Shown: positions 47,183 through 60,297 of the stretch, piece by piece
Numbering within the stretch: the first letter of the stretch is position 1
Layout of the letters: every line of letters begins with the position of its first letter
Assembly (NCBI RefSeq): GCF_963583255.1
Contig: NC_084818.1
Coordinates: 12,402,222-12,466,221 of the forward strand
Origin: Pyrus communis
Taxonomy: Eukaryota > Streptophyta > Magnoliopsida > Rosales > Rosaceae
Direction: 5' to 3'
Length of the DNA stretch: 64,000 nt
The notes under the pieces: generated by a model
What the model saw: only the letters and a program-made list of their open reading frames with translations
Database searches by the model: none
What the model was told of the DNA's origin: nothing
Made by a program: the position numbers and the translations under genes

Positions 47183-49080
47183 CTACTGAGTTCTGACTTT
47201 CTTCAATCTGTACATGAGGGACTCAATAGATTTTTGTAATTTCATGCTATCTCTCAGTGATATTTCCTGAGATGCGAGGTGTAAACTTTGAATCCCGGGA
47301 CCCAAACTGGCAAATGATGGAGCTGCAGGTAGAGATTCAGCAGCACATTCAATCCCATCTCCGTACGCAACCAATCCGGCACAAGTTGCAATACTACACC
47401 CAAAGGTAGCCCACGGTAGGACACCAATTTTCCGGATATGTCGTTTCCTCATTATTTGATAGAATGCTGTTCTCATGGCTGAAAAGCTAGTCTTCTCTGC
47501 AGCACCTATAACACTATGGGCAGCTACTCGGATCTTCTCAGCAGAAGCAGTTGCTTTCAGTAAAGTTGTTGATTTGACACCTGGAGCTACCATTTTTGAG
47601 GGGCCAAGCGTCTTACTAAGAGCAAATCCCACCGTCTTATGGGTTTGTCTTAGAAAGAGTTTAAGTGAAGCTGGAACTTTGAAAGTCACCACTTTCATCA
47701 AGGTTGAAGCAGGAAATTTGAGTGTCGCAGCTTTGGAGAGTGAAGATGCTCCTAAAACTGCTGTTGCCCCTGCCCCTACTGCCACCAAAGGTTTATCAGT
47801 TAGCAGTCTTTTCCTGTCAGTATCATTTGACATTTCCCCCTCACCCTCACAATCAGTAACAAGCTTTCCGACCATTTCCTTGACCTCTAATTCTAAAGGG
47901 ACATGAGTGTTCCAGTGTTTTCTAAGACCTGCTAAGCCACTAGCATCCACCACTGCCACTATGGTCTCGAACTTCTTAGTCTGGCGACGAAGGGCCTCTA
48001 CCAGCAGAGCATGTGACTTGTCCTCAACTGGAAGATCGGAAAGCTTAGCCTGATTTAAGCTCGGCTCCCTCATTTTATTAATGGGAAGGTGACCGGCATT
48101 GGTCAGAGAAATTCTCAGCCCCTTGATTGCAATCTGAAGGGCATAGAATTCAGATATAACATTGGTATCTACAGCTTCACATCTGTTCACATTGTAGAGC
48201 ATCTTTTGAGCATTAGCTAGAGCCTTTCCCATTGCTGGGAGATCAGAAAAAATATTATGTAGATCCAAAAGATATGGATAAATCGACTGAGCAAACTTTG
48301 GGGCCTCATAATTGGATTCCAGCTGAATTTCTTTTGACGCCACCTTAGAAACAGAAGTTGATGGACTTAGCCTCGATATTGATAAATCAATATACCGGGA
48401 TAATAACTTAATCATCTGTGATTGTAAATCATTGGTTATGTATAACCTCATCGAACTCAATGCAGCAACTAAACCCACTTTCTGTGGAACCAAGCCACTA
48501 AACCCTGGAACTTGCTCACTGCTTCAAGTTCACCTGGGGTATTCTCCGCACCAGAACTTTTTACAAATGGCAATTCAAGCACCAAGAATGATGATCCAAC
48601 CTCCTGAGCCACCCTCTTGGCTGCCAAAAAAATGTCCATGAAAACCAACCCCAAAAATCTTTTGTAAAACCAAGTTTCCTGCAATATCTTCATACCTCTC
48701 CTTGTTAACCTTCTCTAAAAAACATCGTTTGAGAACTCCTAACGTTGAAGTGGGAAATGATTTATCAAAACCATCATATAATACACTTTCTTCGGATTGA
48801 ATTTCAGAGTTGAATGACCCACCTGGGCAATGAGAGCATCAGGTCTAATCTCCCTAATTAGACAATCAGCATCCGTTGCTGGCCACTCTGATAAACTTTG
48901 AGCAGAAAGTACGTAAATTATAGACTGAGTTTCAGGCTAATGAACTGCGTAAACAAATTGTTTCGTGCGTTCAGGTATTCCGAGTTTGCGCACCAACTCA
49001 TTCGATACTTTCAGATCATCGGACTTCAGTACAGAAAAGGGCCAAATATTTTGTAGGTTCAAAGCAAATGCAAGTGCCAT
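47183..49080 (-). pseudogene. Conserved plant protein of unknown function (possibly TraB-like), broken
   Basis: An intronless coding stretch of about 630 codons begins ATG (49080) MALAFALNLQNIWPFSVL. It includes DADCLIREIRPDALIAQVG, TLGVLKRCFLEKVNKERYED, IFGVGFHGHF and AAKRVAQEVGSSFLVLELPF, a layout reminiscent of the TraB/ChaN-like fold. It continues with SIYPYLLDLHNIFSDLPAMG and VAVVDASGLAGLRKHWNTHV, then a Gly/Ala-rich, partly hydrophobic segment (LPWATFGCSIATCAGLVAYG) near the C-terminus and the end SLMYRLKKVRTQ. I recall uninterrupted relatives in other Rosaceae. Two defects are visible: TAG at 48939-48937 (AVH-stop-PET) and a net -1 frameshift near 48500 between KFQGLV and GLVPQKVG. Everything else is open, so inactivation is recent, or these are sequence errors. 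Confidence 0.7.
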
Positions 49081-50623
49081 TATATAGCAGTAGCCCTTCT
49101 TAATTTTCGAGACCGCAATCCTCCTAACTCAACTTAATAAGTAATACTCTAATTCTTTCTTTGCCTAAAATTGTCAAACTCATAACCGACATAGAAAACA
49201 ACTCCAAATTCTCAGCTCCAAATTGAATTTCCAATACCCACATAACTTTGCGAGCATCCAAACACAGTCCATACACGCAGAATTCGATACGATTCGATAC
49301 TACCCAGTTGAGGGAATTCAACGATCATTACATCCACATTTCAATGCAATCAAAAGAACCCTAAACAGAAAAATAAAAAACATGTCATCGATAACCAGAA
49401 GCAAAACGTACTTTTTCCAGAAATTTGGAATTCCATTTCGCCTCCTTATAAATACCTCATTAATGGGCCGATTTCTGTATCCAAAATTATAGTCTCTCTT
49501 TGGATGACAATCATCTGCAATGTTGGGACTTCGGAGATCAAATACTTGCACCTGAGGTAGCTTGGCGAAGCTGAAATCGACAGAAACAGCAAGGCCCAGA
49601 TTCCAAAAACCCAAAACCCCGAAATTAAAACTTCTCGATTGAACCAAATTAATAACCTTTTACTGGGTTCTTCCACTCTCTGCGTCTTGATCCAATCCAA
49701 CATTCCCTCCCTCACGCTGAGCGATGGAAGATGGAAGCTTTTGAAATAGCCTCAGAACTGTAGCGAGGAAAGAACTAGAATCTTGAAGGTTGTGGTATTT
49801 TCGTAAAATAATTTTACGACTCGTGAAACCACTTACGGCCCAAAAAGAGAATTAAGTTTTCAAGGGCCAAGAAACTGCACATTTATTTGGGCCGCAGAAG
49901 AAAGCCCGTAGTCAACAGTCGCAAATTGATTCGTCTAGGGTACAAGTTGGAATGGAATTTTCGATTTTCTCATTAAAACTTTCGATCCGAACCCAAAAGA
50001 ATTTAAATCTAAATATATATTTCATTAAAGTTGGAATGGGAATTTGTACATATTTATAAATTTTGAGAATTTCTAATTTTCGATCAGAATTTTTATAGTT
50101 ATTTACTAAAATTATTTATTGTGTGATTAATTTTTTTGTATTTTATTCGTTATTTTATGTTAACCACACACTATGCTAAGAAGATGAATATAATATATCA
50201 GTATATAAAAAATAATAGTTAGATTATACATAGGCCCATACGGAATATGAAGAGAAAGCAATAAATTGCATATATAAAAATTTTTAAGAATATTTAAAAA
50301 CTTATAAAATATAAGAATTTTCGAACTTTGTTATGAAATTTCAAGATTACTTCGATTCTAAAATTTTAGAATGAAAATTGAAAACCTTGTTTGCAATTCG
50401 ATCCGTCAATAAATACCCTTAAAAGAAAGGATGAAGGATTCGGGTCAAATAAAAAAAACAGATGGAGGACCAAAGTGAAGAACCACAAAATTGAGCGGGT
50501 ACATTTGTAATTGAAATATTCAATAGTCCCACTTTAAAACATCTCTCCTCCGTCAGGATTAGGGTTTTTAGTGGTTCTTTGTTTTTTCAGCGATTCAGAG
50601 TGAGAGAGGTGTGCGAGAGAAAA
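49081..50623. other. Divergent promoter region
   Basis: Lies between the minus-strand pseudogene and the plus-strand small gene. 49440-49740 looks like a leader of the minus-strand gene (CT-rich, leading to AAACCC words). 50000-50400 is AT-rich. The leader of the next gene has 'ctccgtcaggattagggttt' at about 50547, a telo-box-like AGGGTTT often found before translation and ribosome genes in plants. Confidence 0.4.
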
Positions 50624-51308
50624 ATGTCGAAGAAGAACGATCTAGCTCGTAGAAAAAGGCAGCATGAATTCGAACTCAAAAGTAATCCCCCTCTCTCTCT
50701 CACTCTGACTCTCTCTGATCTCTCTCTAGATTCCTATATTTAATTGTTGTGTATATATATTCAAATTTTCTCTGTAATTTAATTAGGGGAGAAAGAAGAA
50801 CGGGAAAAGAAGGCAAATAAGCTTCAGGCAAAGAAGAGCAAGATGAAAGTGAGTTTTTCCCTCTCTGTATAATCTGTTGGGTTTTTTTTTGTTGAACTAT
50901 TAGCTACTTTTGGTTTATTGGGTTTATGAAAAATACTAGCTTTGAAATCGGAAATTGTTCAATTTTACGCCGTTTTTCATTAATTTGTAGGTAGGAGACT
51001 AATCAGAGTTCCCCAGTAGACCAATATTAGAGTTGGGTTGTTTAGATTTTTAACGAATGTTTGTGAATTCAACTTTCCCTCTGTTGCATTATAGACTTAC
51101 AGTCATTTTTGGAACAAACATTTATCGTTTTGTTTTAAGTAAACCCTCGCGGAGAGTTTGTTTTTAACTAAATTATGTACAACAGGTTGATGGTAATGAG
51201 AAGAAAAAGAAGGGTGGAGGTTTTAAAGTAGGCAAGAAAAAGTTCAAGACCAAAACGACGGCGCTGAATAAGGCTAAAGCCGCCCAAGCAATGGAGGTTG
51301 ACAAATGA
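50624..51308 (+). CDS. Small Lys/Arg-rich conserved protein, three exons
   Basis: Exons 50624-50681, 50787-50848 and 51186-51308, with GT-AG borders and matching phases, give 80 residues. The product starts MSKKNDLARRKRQHEFELK, continues REKEEREKKANKLQAKKSKM and ends KFKTKTTALNKAKAAQAMEV then DK. It is very basic with a long charged helix and no membrane segment; Lys-rich clusters could serve as nuclear/nucleolar targeting signals. I recall similar small plant proteins but no function. The AGGGTTT motif in the leader region fits a housekeeping, ribosome-linked expression pattern (inference). No defect is visible. Confidence 0.75.
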
Positions 51309-53105
51309 GGTTCAGTCGCAATGGTTATATGTGTATGTTAAGAAGTATTGAAAGAAATAGTTATGAATTTGCCTTTTTGATATGTATTTTAGGTTTCTCT
51401 AATGTTGTTGGTCATTGTCACAATTTTGCTCCTTTGATTACGAGTACAATGTCTAATTTTAGTTGGAAAATTCGTATTGTTAGACAATGCCACAACATTG
51501 TTCTTACCCTGTTTCCAGTGTGTTTGTGGCTTAATTAATAGTTAGAATGTTGACGATGATAGAGCAAAGACATTAAATGTCTTAGGACATATGGCTTGTA
51601 TGTTGTAAAAGTGAAGATTGTGATTTAGTATCTTAATTCATTTTGATCTTGCTAAGAACCCAGTTCAAAATCAATGTCTTAAATTAGAATACTTTTGTAC
51701 AGGCTTCCCATGCATATCCCCAAGAAAGATAATTGGACTGGAATGTTTTATAGATAGTTACCAGGCATACTGTATAAGGAATTGTTGCGAGACAAGCATG
51801 AAAAGAAGAAAGGGAGGTTATATCAGGACTTGTTGGGTAGAAGTGTGTGAAAGGAATAAAGGAGGTTCAGTGAGATGCATGGTGTAGGCTGATTAGGGTC
51901 GTGACACAGTTTAGCAAAAGCTTTGGATTGTGATGAAACTATATATTCAACAATGTTTTACTAGTCAAGAATCTTGTGTCAAATGTATATTTATGAACTA
52001 AAAGGGGTCAGATCAGCTAGGAGTGGAAAATCGAGTGATCACAAGAACAATAAACCCAAGTTGGTTGTGATTTCGATTCTGCAATAGTGGAGACTATACA
52101 ACAAACTGTTGTTTTATAATGTTGATCTCGTCTGAAAGGCATATTGATGGACAATTCAATCAACTGTTATAGGCAATATGTGATGTTTGTTAGAAATAGT
52201 AGCAAACATTTGAGTCAGGTACTGATTCACATTAATTTGCTCATTGTAACTGTTGATTAACCTGTGGTTTACAGCCTGATTTTGAACAGCTTCTTTGAAT
52301 GGTTCAGCCATCAACCAATTTACTCTTCTTGCAGAAGCTTCTGTGTAACTTCTTTGGAGGTATTTTTCTTCAAACTATCTTTTGGCTGGACGGGTGTCAC
52401 TTTTAATCCCGACTCCTAGAATTTAAGTGCTCTAAAGTATGTAGTTCTTGGTAATTCTCTAATGATTTAGGTCGATTTATGATCAGGTGATTCCTTCTAT
52501 CGAGTAGCAAAGAGGTAAAGTGTATTCTGGATGCTAATACTTTGACAATTGCCTCAACAAAGATTATATAGCAAAATACAGTGCCCTTATTGGAAGATTG
52601 GCACATCTTCCGCTTTGGGCGGTGGCTTTAAGTTTTCAATTATCAAGAGTAGTGGAGGGCATGGATTTGGGTAGGTCCGAGCATTGAGGAACCGGGAGGG
52701 TATGTGTTTAGGACACCAACAATTTTAGGGCACATTGGGGAAGCTGAGCAGCCTCATCTTGTAGAGTTCTGGGGTCTGACCTCTTCTACTTCTAAAAGCA
52801 TTTCTTATCGATATGAATAGTTGAAGAGAGTTTCTAGTATGCATTGGTGTATGATATTCACTGGAATCCTTGGCCGCACATCCAATTCTTCATTCATCCA
52901 GAGCACGTCATACAAGATCAGAAGAATTTAGGATCAGAATATTTTATGCAAGATTTGCACTTGAGGTCTCTCGTTCATTTTCTCTTTTTCTCGGTGTCGC
53001 CTGTTAAAAAAAAAAAAATATATATATATATATATATTTGGGAAAGGAATCTCATACTTAATAACTTATATCCAAGTGTTTTAGCTCTATTTTGGTACTA
53101 AGGTG
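51309..53105. other. 3' region and intergenic, no gene seen
   Basis: Sequence after the small gene is AT-rich with no frame above 90 codons that looks coding. An A run followed by (TA)n lies at about 53009-53036. Confidence 0.4.
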
Positions 53106-53109
53106 ATTC

Positions 53110-53450
53110 TAAAAAAAAAAATTGGCTATCAAAAAAAGTTTGGAGTATTTTTGTTTGGTAAACATTCAGCTATAGTTTTTTTTCACAGTTTTGGATGAAA
53201 AAAAAAAAGTCAAAAACACAAAGCTGCAAAATCGAGTTTTGAAAAACCAATTTTTTTTCACATCTGTTTTATATAAAAGTTTATCAAACATTATAATAGT
53301 GCATTTTTTTCAAAAAAAAAAAAAGTACTTTTACAAAAAAGTTTATCAAACACTTTGTTGTTTTATTTCAAAGCTGCTTATTCTTACAGCACAGCAGAAG
53401 CGATCCTTTTTCAAAGCACAGCAATACCAAACCAGGCTTTATACTCATGA
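53110..53450. mobile_element. MITE-like AT-rich repeat
   Basis: The right end, reverse-complemented, reads GGTTTGGTATTGCTGTGC, and the interior has repeated 'aaagtttatcaaacattat'/'aaagtttatcaaacacttt' and 'tttggtaaacattcagctat'. I recall this as a frequent MITE-like repeat in fruit-tree genomes. No target duplication was resolved. Confidence 0.4.
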
Positions 53451-53894
53451 AATAAAAACTACTAGTAAGGGCATTTTGGGAAACGTAAATTGTGCACCGA
53501 CGGACTAGCTGCTCAGGTCACTTCATGATGGACTTTTTCTCCATAACAATCATGACCTCTAGATACTTTTTAAACTATTGATTGTGATCGACTCATACTC
53601 AATTTTTATCTCACTTGTAATATTTATATTTAAAAAAAAAAAATTAAATTCGATACTGTTTTAAAAATATAAAAGATTTGTGTTGAGTTCAAAACTTACT
53701 TATGGCTAACTCGAAATCTTTTGTTTTATTTTTATTTTTTTAAGATTAGGTAATTTTCCTCTTTCATTTGACCATTTGGGATAGTAATCTTCTTGTTGTT
53801 GTGTAAATATAGAAACTAGCTAAGAAATAAAAGGATATGGTCACCAATAATTAGCAAGTACAACTTCCTAGTCAAAGGCTCAAAACCAACGTTT

Positions 53895-55630
53895 GTTTAA
53901 TTCTTTTAAATACTTACACAAATAATTCCTTTTGTTGTATTTGTTTCTTTTAAGTTCAGCAAATATGTACAAGTTATTGTTCAACAACTATAGGTTGAGG
54001 GTATCTCCACCAACCAACATAATCTTTGCTTTTTACCTCTTAAGATCATTGTCCTTCTCAAATATTCCTCATCTCTTTTCAATTGGAAGAAAGGATGATG
54101 TTCAAGGAAAGTGACTTATAATTTTTGAAATTGGACCATCCTATTAATAAAACTAATTCTATATCCCCTATGGTATGAAATGTGAGAGATGATCGAGTGG
54201 TTGATATCTTCAGTCTTAAAAACAGGTATCGTTTGAAACGAATAACTATCGAGCATTCGAATCCCTAGCTTAGTAGAAGCTACAAGAATTGTAGCATGTC
54301 GGAAAACCAATCTACGTTGGAGAACGATCAATCTTGCTAATCCCTTTCAAAAGGGATTTTTTTTTTTCCTCACAATTCGCAATCCAAATCTTTACTCTTG
54401 AACATTTCTTTGGTTGGATATTTAAATGCTACTTTCATGTTTGAGAGGGACATTTTTCTATCCATGTCCACCGCCAAGTTATTGGTGTTGTTCATCGCCT
54501 TGCCCGCTATTCTTTTCATGTTGTTAGTTTTTGCTCTTGGTTTGAGGAACTTCCTAACTGTATTTCCAATTTGTTATTTGAGGGTTGTGATAGCTAGTAT
54601 TTTGATGTAATGTTCTTTCCTCTTCAATAAAATCTATCGTTTCTTACAATACACTAAAAAAATGTTATTTTCTTAATTTGCTAAACGATATTTTAAACTA
54701 CTCCAATCTACCATAAGAAGAAGTAGATATAAGTGCCAAAGAGCAAGCATGCACATTAATCTAACTAATTGGTTTAACCCATGTTTGCAAATGGTACTAA
54801 GATATAAATTAACATTATTAGATTTTAAGAGTGTTGTTTTGGTGATCAAGGGGCAAAGCTAGATTGTATCAAATGACCTAGCAAATTATAAATTTCGAAA
54901 TTGATGATTATTATTGAAAACGACACCCACAACCTTTGGCCCTCCATGATTGGCCAAAATCTTAATTGGAGAGGCCCCAAAACAAATAAAAAATTGTGGT
55001 AAAATATTGGAATTTTTCTAAAATTGGAGTTCAAGGTACCTCCACTTTTGGACATGATCCCATGCTGGACCAAAATAAAGAGACCTCCAAAATTCTATAT
55101 GCAACTTTCCAAAATTTCTCACTCTATTTTATTGGATGCATGAAGCATAGCAAATCTCTCTTCCCACATTATTCTAATTTCCAGATGGAAAATCAAATTC
55201 TTGATTTGAACTTCCTGTTTGGTAGACTTGATGAGATTGGACCTTGGAATATGATTGGATTGGCTGAGATGAGTTACATAACTTATGTGTGTGGTTGGGA
55301 TACATAACCCATAATATTTTTCCTTATTTTGGAGTTGTAGCCAATTTCATCCGTGTTACAATTTTTTTCTCACCAAACATTGGTTGGGCTACAAGTCCAA
55401 TTTAATTGGAAATAACTCATCCCATCTTGCCCACCAAACAGGTCCTTCGAGTGCCTTTCCTTTTTTTTTTTTTTTTTTTTTTAATCTACAACAAAGGAAG
55501 GGGGCCTCTCCCAAATTTAACTCAATTTGTCAATACTTTAATTGTTGGTCGATATTAGTTTATGTTTCTTATTGTTATTGATATCGTTTATTATATCGCA
55601 CGGTCAACATAGAGAATTAAGTGTGGCCAC
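53895..55630. repeat. Tandem duplication, unit 1
   Basis: Unit 1 begins near 'tacttacacaaataattcct' and ends near 'cggtcaacatagagaattaa'. It matches unit 2 (about 55665-57370) with an offset of about 1,761-1,764 bp over the first 900 bp. It has about 190 bp (around 55260-55450) that unit 2 lacks. Both strands have short frames conserved between the units (for example minus 54331-54116), but I recognise no domain. Confidence 0.85.
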
Positions 55631-55664
55631 GGAATTAGTGTGGTCGATATTAGTATTTTAATTC

Positions 55665-57370
55665 TTTAAAATACTTACACAAATAATTCCTTTTGTTGTA
55701 TTTGTTTCTTTTAAATTCAGCAAATATGTACAAGTTATTGTTCAACAACTATAGGTTGAGGGTATCTCCACCAACCAACATAATCTTTGCTTTTTACCTC
55801 TTAAGGTCATTGTCCTTCTCAAATATGCCTCCTCGCTTTTCAATTGGAAGAATGGATGATGTTCAAGGAAAGTGGCTTATAATTTTTTGAAATTGGACCA
55901 TCCTATTAATAAAACTAATTCTATATCCCCTATGGAATGAAATGTGAGAGATGACCGAGTGGTTGATATCTTCAGTCTTAAAAACCGGTATAGTTTGAAA
56001 TGAAGAACTATCGAGCATTCAAATCCATAGCTTAATACAAGCACAAGAATTGTAGCATGTCGGAAAACCAATCTACTTTGGAAAACGATCAATCTTGCTA
56101 ATCCCTTTCAAAAGGTACTTTTTTTTTTTTTTTTCATAATTCGCAATCCAAATCTTTACTCTTGAACATTTCTTTGGTTGGATATTTAAATGCTACTTTC
56201 ATGTTTGAGAGGGACATTTTTCTATCCATGTCCACCGCCAAGTTATTGGGGTTGTTCATCGCCTTGCTCGTTATTCTCTTCATGTTGTTAGTTTTTATTC
56301 TTGGTTTGAGGAACTTCCTAACTGTATTTTTAATTTGTTATTTGAGGGTTTTGATAGCTAGCATTTTGATGTAATGTTCTCTCCTCTTCAATGAAATTTA
56401 TCGTTTCTTACAATATAATAAAAAATGCTAATTTCTTAATTGGCTATACGATATTTTAAACTATTCCAACCTACAATAAGAAGAAGCAAATATAAGTGCC
56501 AAAGAGCAACCATGCACATTAATCTAACTAATTGGTTTAACCTATGTTTGCAAATAGTACTAAGATACAAATTAACATTATTTATTTATTTATTTATAAT
56601 AGACGATATTATCTACACTTAGGAGGAGGGGGTGGGCTTGGCCTCACAATGAGCTACCAATAATGTGGTTCAAATTCGCCTTTGACGAGAATCGAACCTA
56701 AGACATTTCACTTACAAGTGAAAAGAAATACCACTAAACCATAATACTAAATAACACAAATTAACATTATTAGATTTTAAGAGTGTTGTGTTTGGTGATA
56801 AAAGGGAAAAGCTAGATTGTATCAAATGACAAAACAAATTATAAATTTCGAAATTGATGATTATTATTGAAAACGACACCCATAACCTTTGGCCCTCCAT
56901 AATTGGCCAAAATCTTAATTGGAGAGGCACCAAAACAAATAAAAAATTGTGGTAAAATATTGGAATTTTTCTTAAAAAAATGAAGTTCAATCAACTTCCA
57001 TTTTTGGACATGATCCCATTCTAGACCAAATAGAGAGACCTCCAAAATTCTATATGCAACTTTCCAAAATCTTACTCACTACATTTTATTGGATGCATGA
57101 AGCATTGCAAATCTCTCTTCCAACATTATTCTAATTTCTAGATGGAAAATCAAATCCTTGATTTGAATTTTTTGTTTAGTGGGCTGGATGAAATTGGGCC
57201 TTAATTTGATTGAAAATAACCTATCCCGCCTACCAAACGGGCCCTTAAAGTGCATTTCCCATATTTAACTCAATTTGTTAATCCTTTAATTGTTGTTCGA
57301 TATTAGTTTATGTTGCTTAATGTTATTGATATGGTTTATTATATCGCATGGTCAACATAGAGAATTAGTG
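55665..57370. repeat. Tandem duplication, unit 2
   Basis: Second copy of the 53895-55630 unit. It contains a family 2 SINE (56590-56758) that unit 1 lacks, so the SINE inserted after the duplication. It also lacks the 55260-55450 block. Confidence 0.85.
56590..56758 (-). mobile_element. tRNA-derived SINE, family 2, copy 3
   Basis: Reverse complement gives TTTAGTGGTATTTC, ACTTGTAAGTGAAATGTC, TAGGTTCGATTCTCGTC (B box), the GAGGCCAAGCCCACCCC block and CCTAAGTGTAGATAATATCG. Flanking direct words 'aaattaacattatt' at 56570 and 56757 look like its target duplication. Confidence 0.75.
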
Positions 57371-57529
57371 TGGATATATCCACGTTAAAGTTAGACAATC
57401 ACTAATCTTGAAATTTAAGTTGTCATAAAATAAGCAATAACGTGTATCAAGTTTACATTTTTTCATAAAACATATATATAAAGATGGGTACATAGAGATA
57501 TATATATAGGTGCATTCTTGCTCAGTAAT

Positions 57530-57702
57530 TTTTTTTTTGAACAAACTATATTAATCTACACTAAGAGAGTGAGGGAGTAGGTTAAGCCTCACAATAAGCT
57601 ATCAATAATGTAGTTCAAATTCGTCTTTGGCGAGTATCGAACCAAATATCTCTTATTTACAAAATGAAGATGAATACCATTAAATCGTAGTAATAACTGG
57701 TT
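57530..57702 (-). mobile_element. tRNA-derived SINE, family 2, copy 4
   Basis: Same order of blocks as the copy at 56590, more diverged (B-box region TTGGTTCGATACTCGCC on the minus strand). Confidence 0.65.
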
Positions 57703-57820
57703 TCTTGCTCAGCATTTTACAAACTAACAAAGAAACATAATCCGAAAGTTTAATCGGCTAACCCAAAAGTTAAAACATTAGTGAATAAACCGACAATGTA
57801 TATGAACTTATGAAGCCTTA

Positions 57821-57900
57821 ACACACACACACACACATATTATGCAGAAACCTTCAAGGCTACACACACACACACATATTATGCAGAAACCTTCAAGGCT
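57821..57900. repeat. Two 40-bp tandem units with (CA)n
   Basis: Each unit is a (CA)n run followed by 'atattatgcagaaaccttc'; the two copies are nearly identical. A minus-strand 63-codon frame follows (58092-57901), unrecognised. Confidence 0.9.
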
Positions 57901-58417
57901 TCAACGTACATTAACTTTACAGGAAGGGTCTCCAGCCTGCACTGTCCAACATGTATAGGTTTGTGCCATCAGTAGTCCTGTGTAGATATTTTCTCCTTGG
58001 TTGCATGGGCCACCGTCGGGCATGGAAAGTGGTGAGGTGAGAGAGATGAGCCTCACACATGCAAAGTCGCCCTCTACACGTCCGGGACCCAACCCATTTT
58101 CTGTGAGGTCACCTTTGTACTTGGTCTTTTAATACGTCTCACGCGCTGGCCCTAAAGATTGGTGATGCATATGATATAAGGTACTAGTTGAGACTTTTAA
58201 GATTGGATGAGTTTCACGTCAAAATCATAACTAAATCGATTATACAATATTAAATTTTTTATTTGGTTTGATTTTGACAAAGGTTTTTAAGAAAATCAAA
58301 CCGAACCAAACTAAATTAATGTTGAATGGTTTTGTTCTAGCGGATTAGGTTTAAACTCAATTATTTCTTCAGTTTCATTTTTTTAGCATTTTAGAGGAAT
58401 TACAACAATTAAAATAT

Positions 58418-58867
58418 GACGAAATTGTAGTAATTAATGATCTCTTAACTTTAACCCAATTGGAGTAATGGTGCCTCAACTAAAAATTCATGTCTAGTAG
58501 TCCCTTAATTCATTAAAACGTGTAGTTATGATCATTTTTGTCAACTCTGTTAGAACTTTCATCAAAATGTCACGTGCTACGCACATGAGGCCGTATCAAT
58601 GGGCAAACATGGAAAACCAAATGAAAAAAATTATAGCAATGGTCCCTCAACTTTAATCCAATTGGAGCAATTGTCCCTCAACTTTAACCCAATTGTAGCA
58701 ATGATCCTTCCAACATGAGTCATTTTCATGGAATTCTAACAGAGCGGGTGAAAATAACCATAGATGCACGTTTTGATGAGTTAAGGGACCGATGATCATG
58801 AATTTTTAGTTGAAGAACCATTGCTAAAATTAGGTTAAAATTGATGAACCATTGCTACAATTTTCTC
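58418..58867. mobile_element. MULE-type MITE with ~150-bp inverted repeats
   Basis: The perfect 9-bp duplication TTAAAATAT (58409-58417 and 58868-58876) flanks 450 bp. The left end GACGAAATTGTAG and reversed right end GAGAAAATTGTAG continue into long inverted arms sharing 'caactaaaaattcatg' and 'aaaacgtg'. An extra internal copy of the 'ccctcaactttaa...caatt' word sits at 58650-58700. No coding capacity. Confidence 0.85.
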
Positions 58868-58876
58868 TTAAAATAT

Positions 58877-60256
58877 CATTATTTGTTACCTATATTTTCA
58901 TTTTTAGTACACCAAATTCATGGTACATGTCATTAAAATTCAAAATTTATGGGCAATTTGATAACAATTTTGTTTTCAATTTTTAGTTTTAAATTTTTTT
59001 AATTGATAATTGAAAACTTGTTTGATAACTGAAATGTAAATACTGAAAACAAAGGTTATCAATACGCCTCTTAGTAATAAATATAGTTACAACTCAAAAA
59101 TCAACAACTTCAATATTTCATCAATCATCAGATTCAACATCCTTACCTAGTTATTAGCCAATAAGAAATTACTTGTGTAAAGAAATACATATAAATAATA
59201 ATAAGGAATTGATTTTCAAACACCGTTTTTCGTCACGCCTATCTTTATTTGTGGTTATTAAACTAAAACAATGAGCATGATTAAACCAAGATGTATAAAA
59301 TCATTTTTTTTATACTAATATGTTAGTGGTCGCTCTGATTCGATTTAGGTCAGTTTTTACTTTTCACAAATGAATTCATTACGATTCTACATAATTTTAA
59401 ACCGTAACCCTTTTTTTGGTTAAAACAAAACCAAAATAAACACAATTTACTCAAAAACTAAGTTACGTGTAATATTTTCATGTATAGAAATTTTTACATG
59501 CCACCGTCATTTATCATTAAATTCTGGTCAATGTTATACAAAACTTCATATTATATGAAAGAAAAATGAAAACTACACACCTCCTTGTATACCTCCTTTA
59601 ATTTTTGCCATCCAGTTGAAGTATGCAAGGAGAGAAAAATGTTAATGTGATTAGCATTTCTCTATATTCCGTAGTCACATTTATCCCCCACACACTAACT
59701 TGCGCGTTGGATAGACTTCCTCACAAACCCAACCTCAAAACCCAACCTCAAGGAGTTCATACATATCCAAAATTAAAGAAAATCCCAGGAAAATAATAAA
59801 TAATAAATCGGTATTATCCAAAGAAGAAGTGCTTTTTCTGTCAAGTTTTTGTTTGCTTCTCAAACGCTATCCCATGAATAGTCCAACAAGGGAAAGGAAG
59901 CAAAAGCAAAGCAAAGGATCATCACCCACTTCCACTTGTGCCACACACACAGGAGAGTAGTGCTTTTGAACAGAGAAAGATAAACAGCTTTTCTCAGAGG
60001 AAGAGGGAGAGGAGGAGAGAGAGTGAACTACATCCTAGAGAAGTGCATTCAGATAAGGACTTGTGCTAGACCCAGTAGTAAATACCGCTCTCTCTCTCAC
60101 ACTCACCAAATGACCTCCTTCCTGCATTTCCCAAAAAAACAGTTCGACCTTTAATGCCCCTTCAAAAATCTCTCTCTCTATCTCTTTCTCCCCTACACAA
60201 TTCAAACTTCTTCAACAAAATCTGACCTCTCAACCTCTTTGAAAAAAATGCCACTT

Positions 60257-60297
<41 letters not shown>

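Noticed and set aside
47475..47906. 143-codon plus-strand frame inside the 47-49 kb pseudogene
   Set aside because: Antisense shadow of a well-supported minus-strand coding sequence.
57901..58092. Minus-strand 63-codon frame with several cysteines
   Set aside because: Possibly a cysteine-rich secreted peptide, but no signal peptide or known pattern is visible and no splice partners were found.
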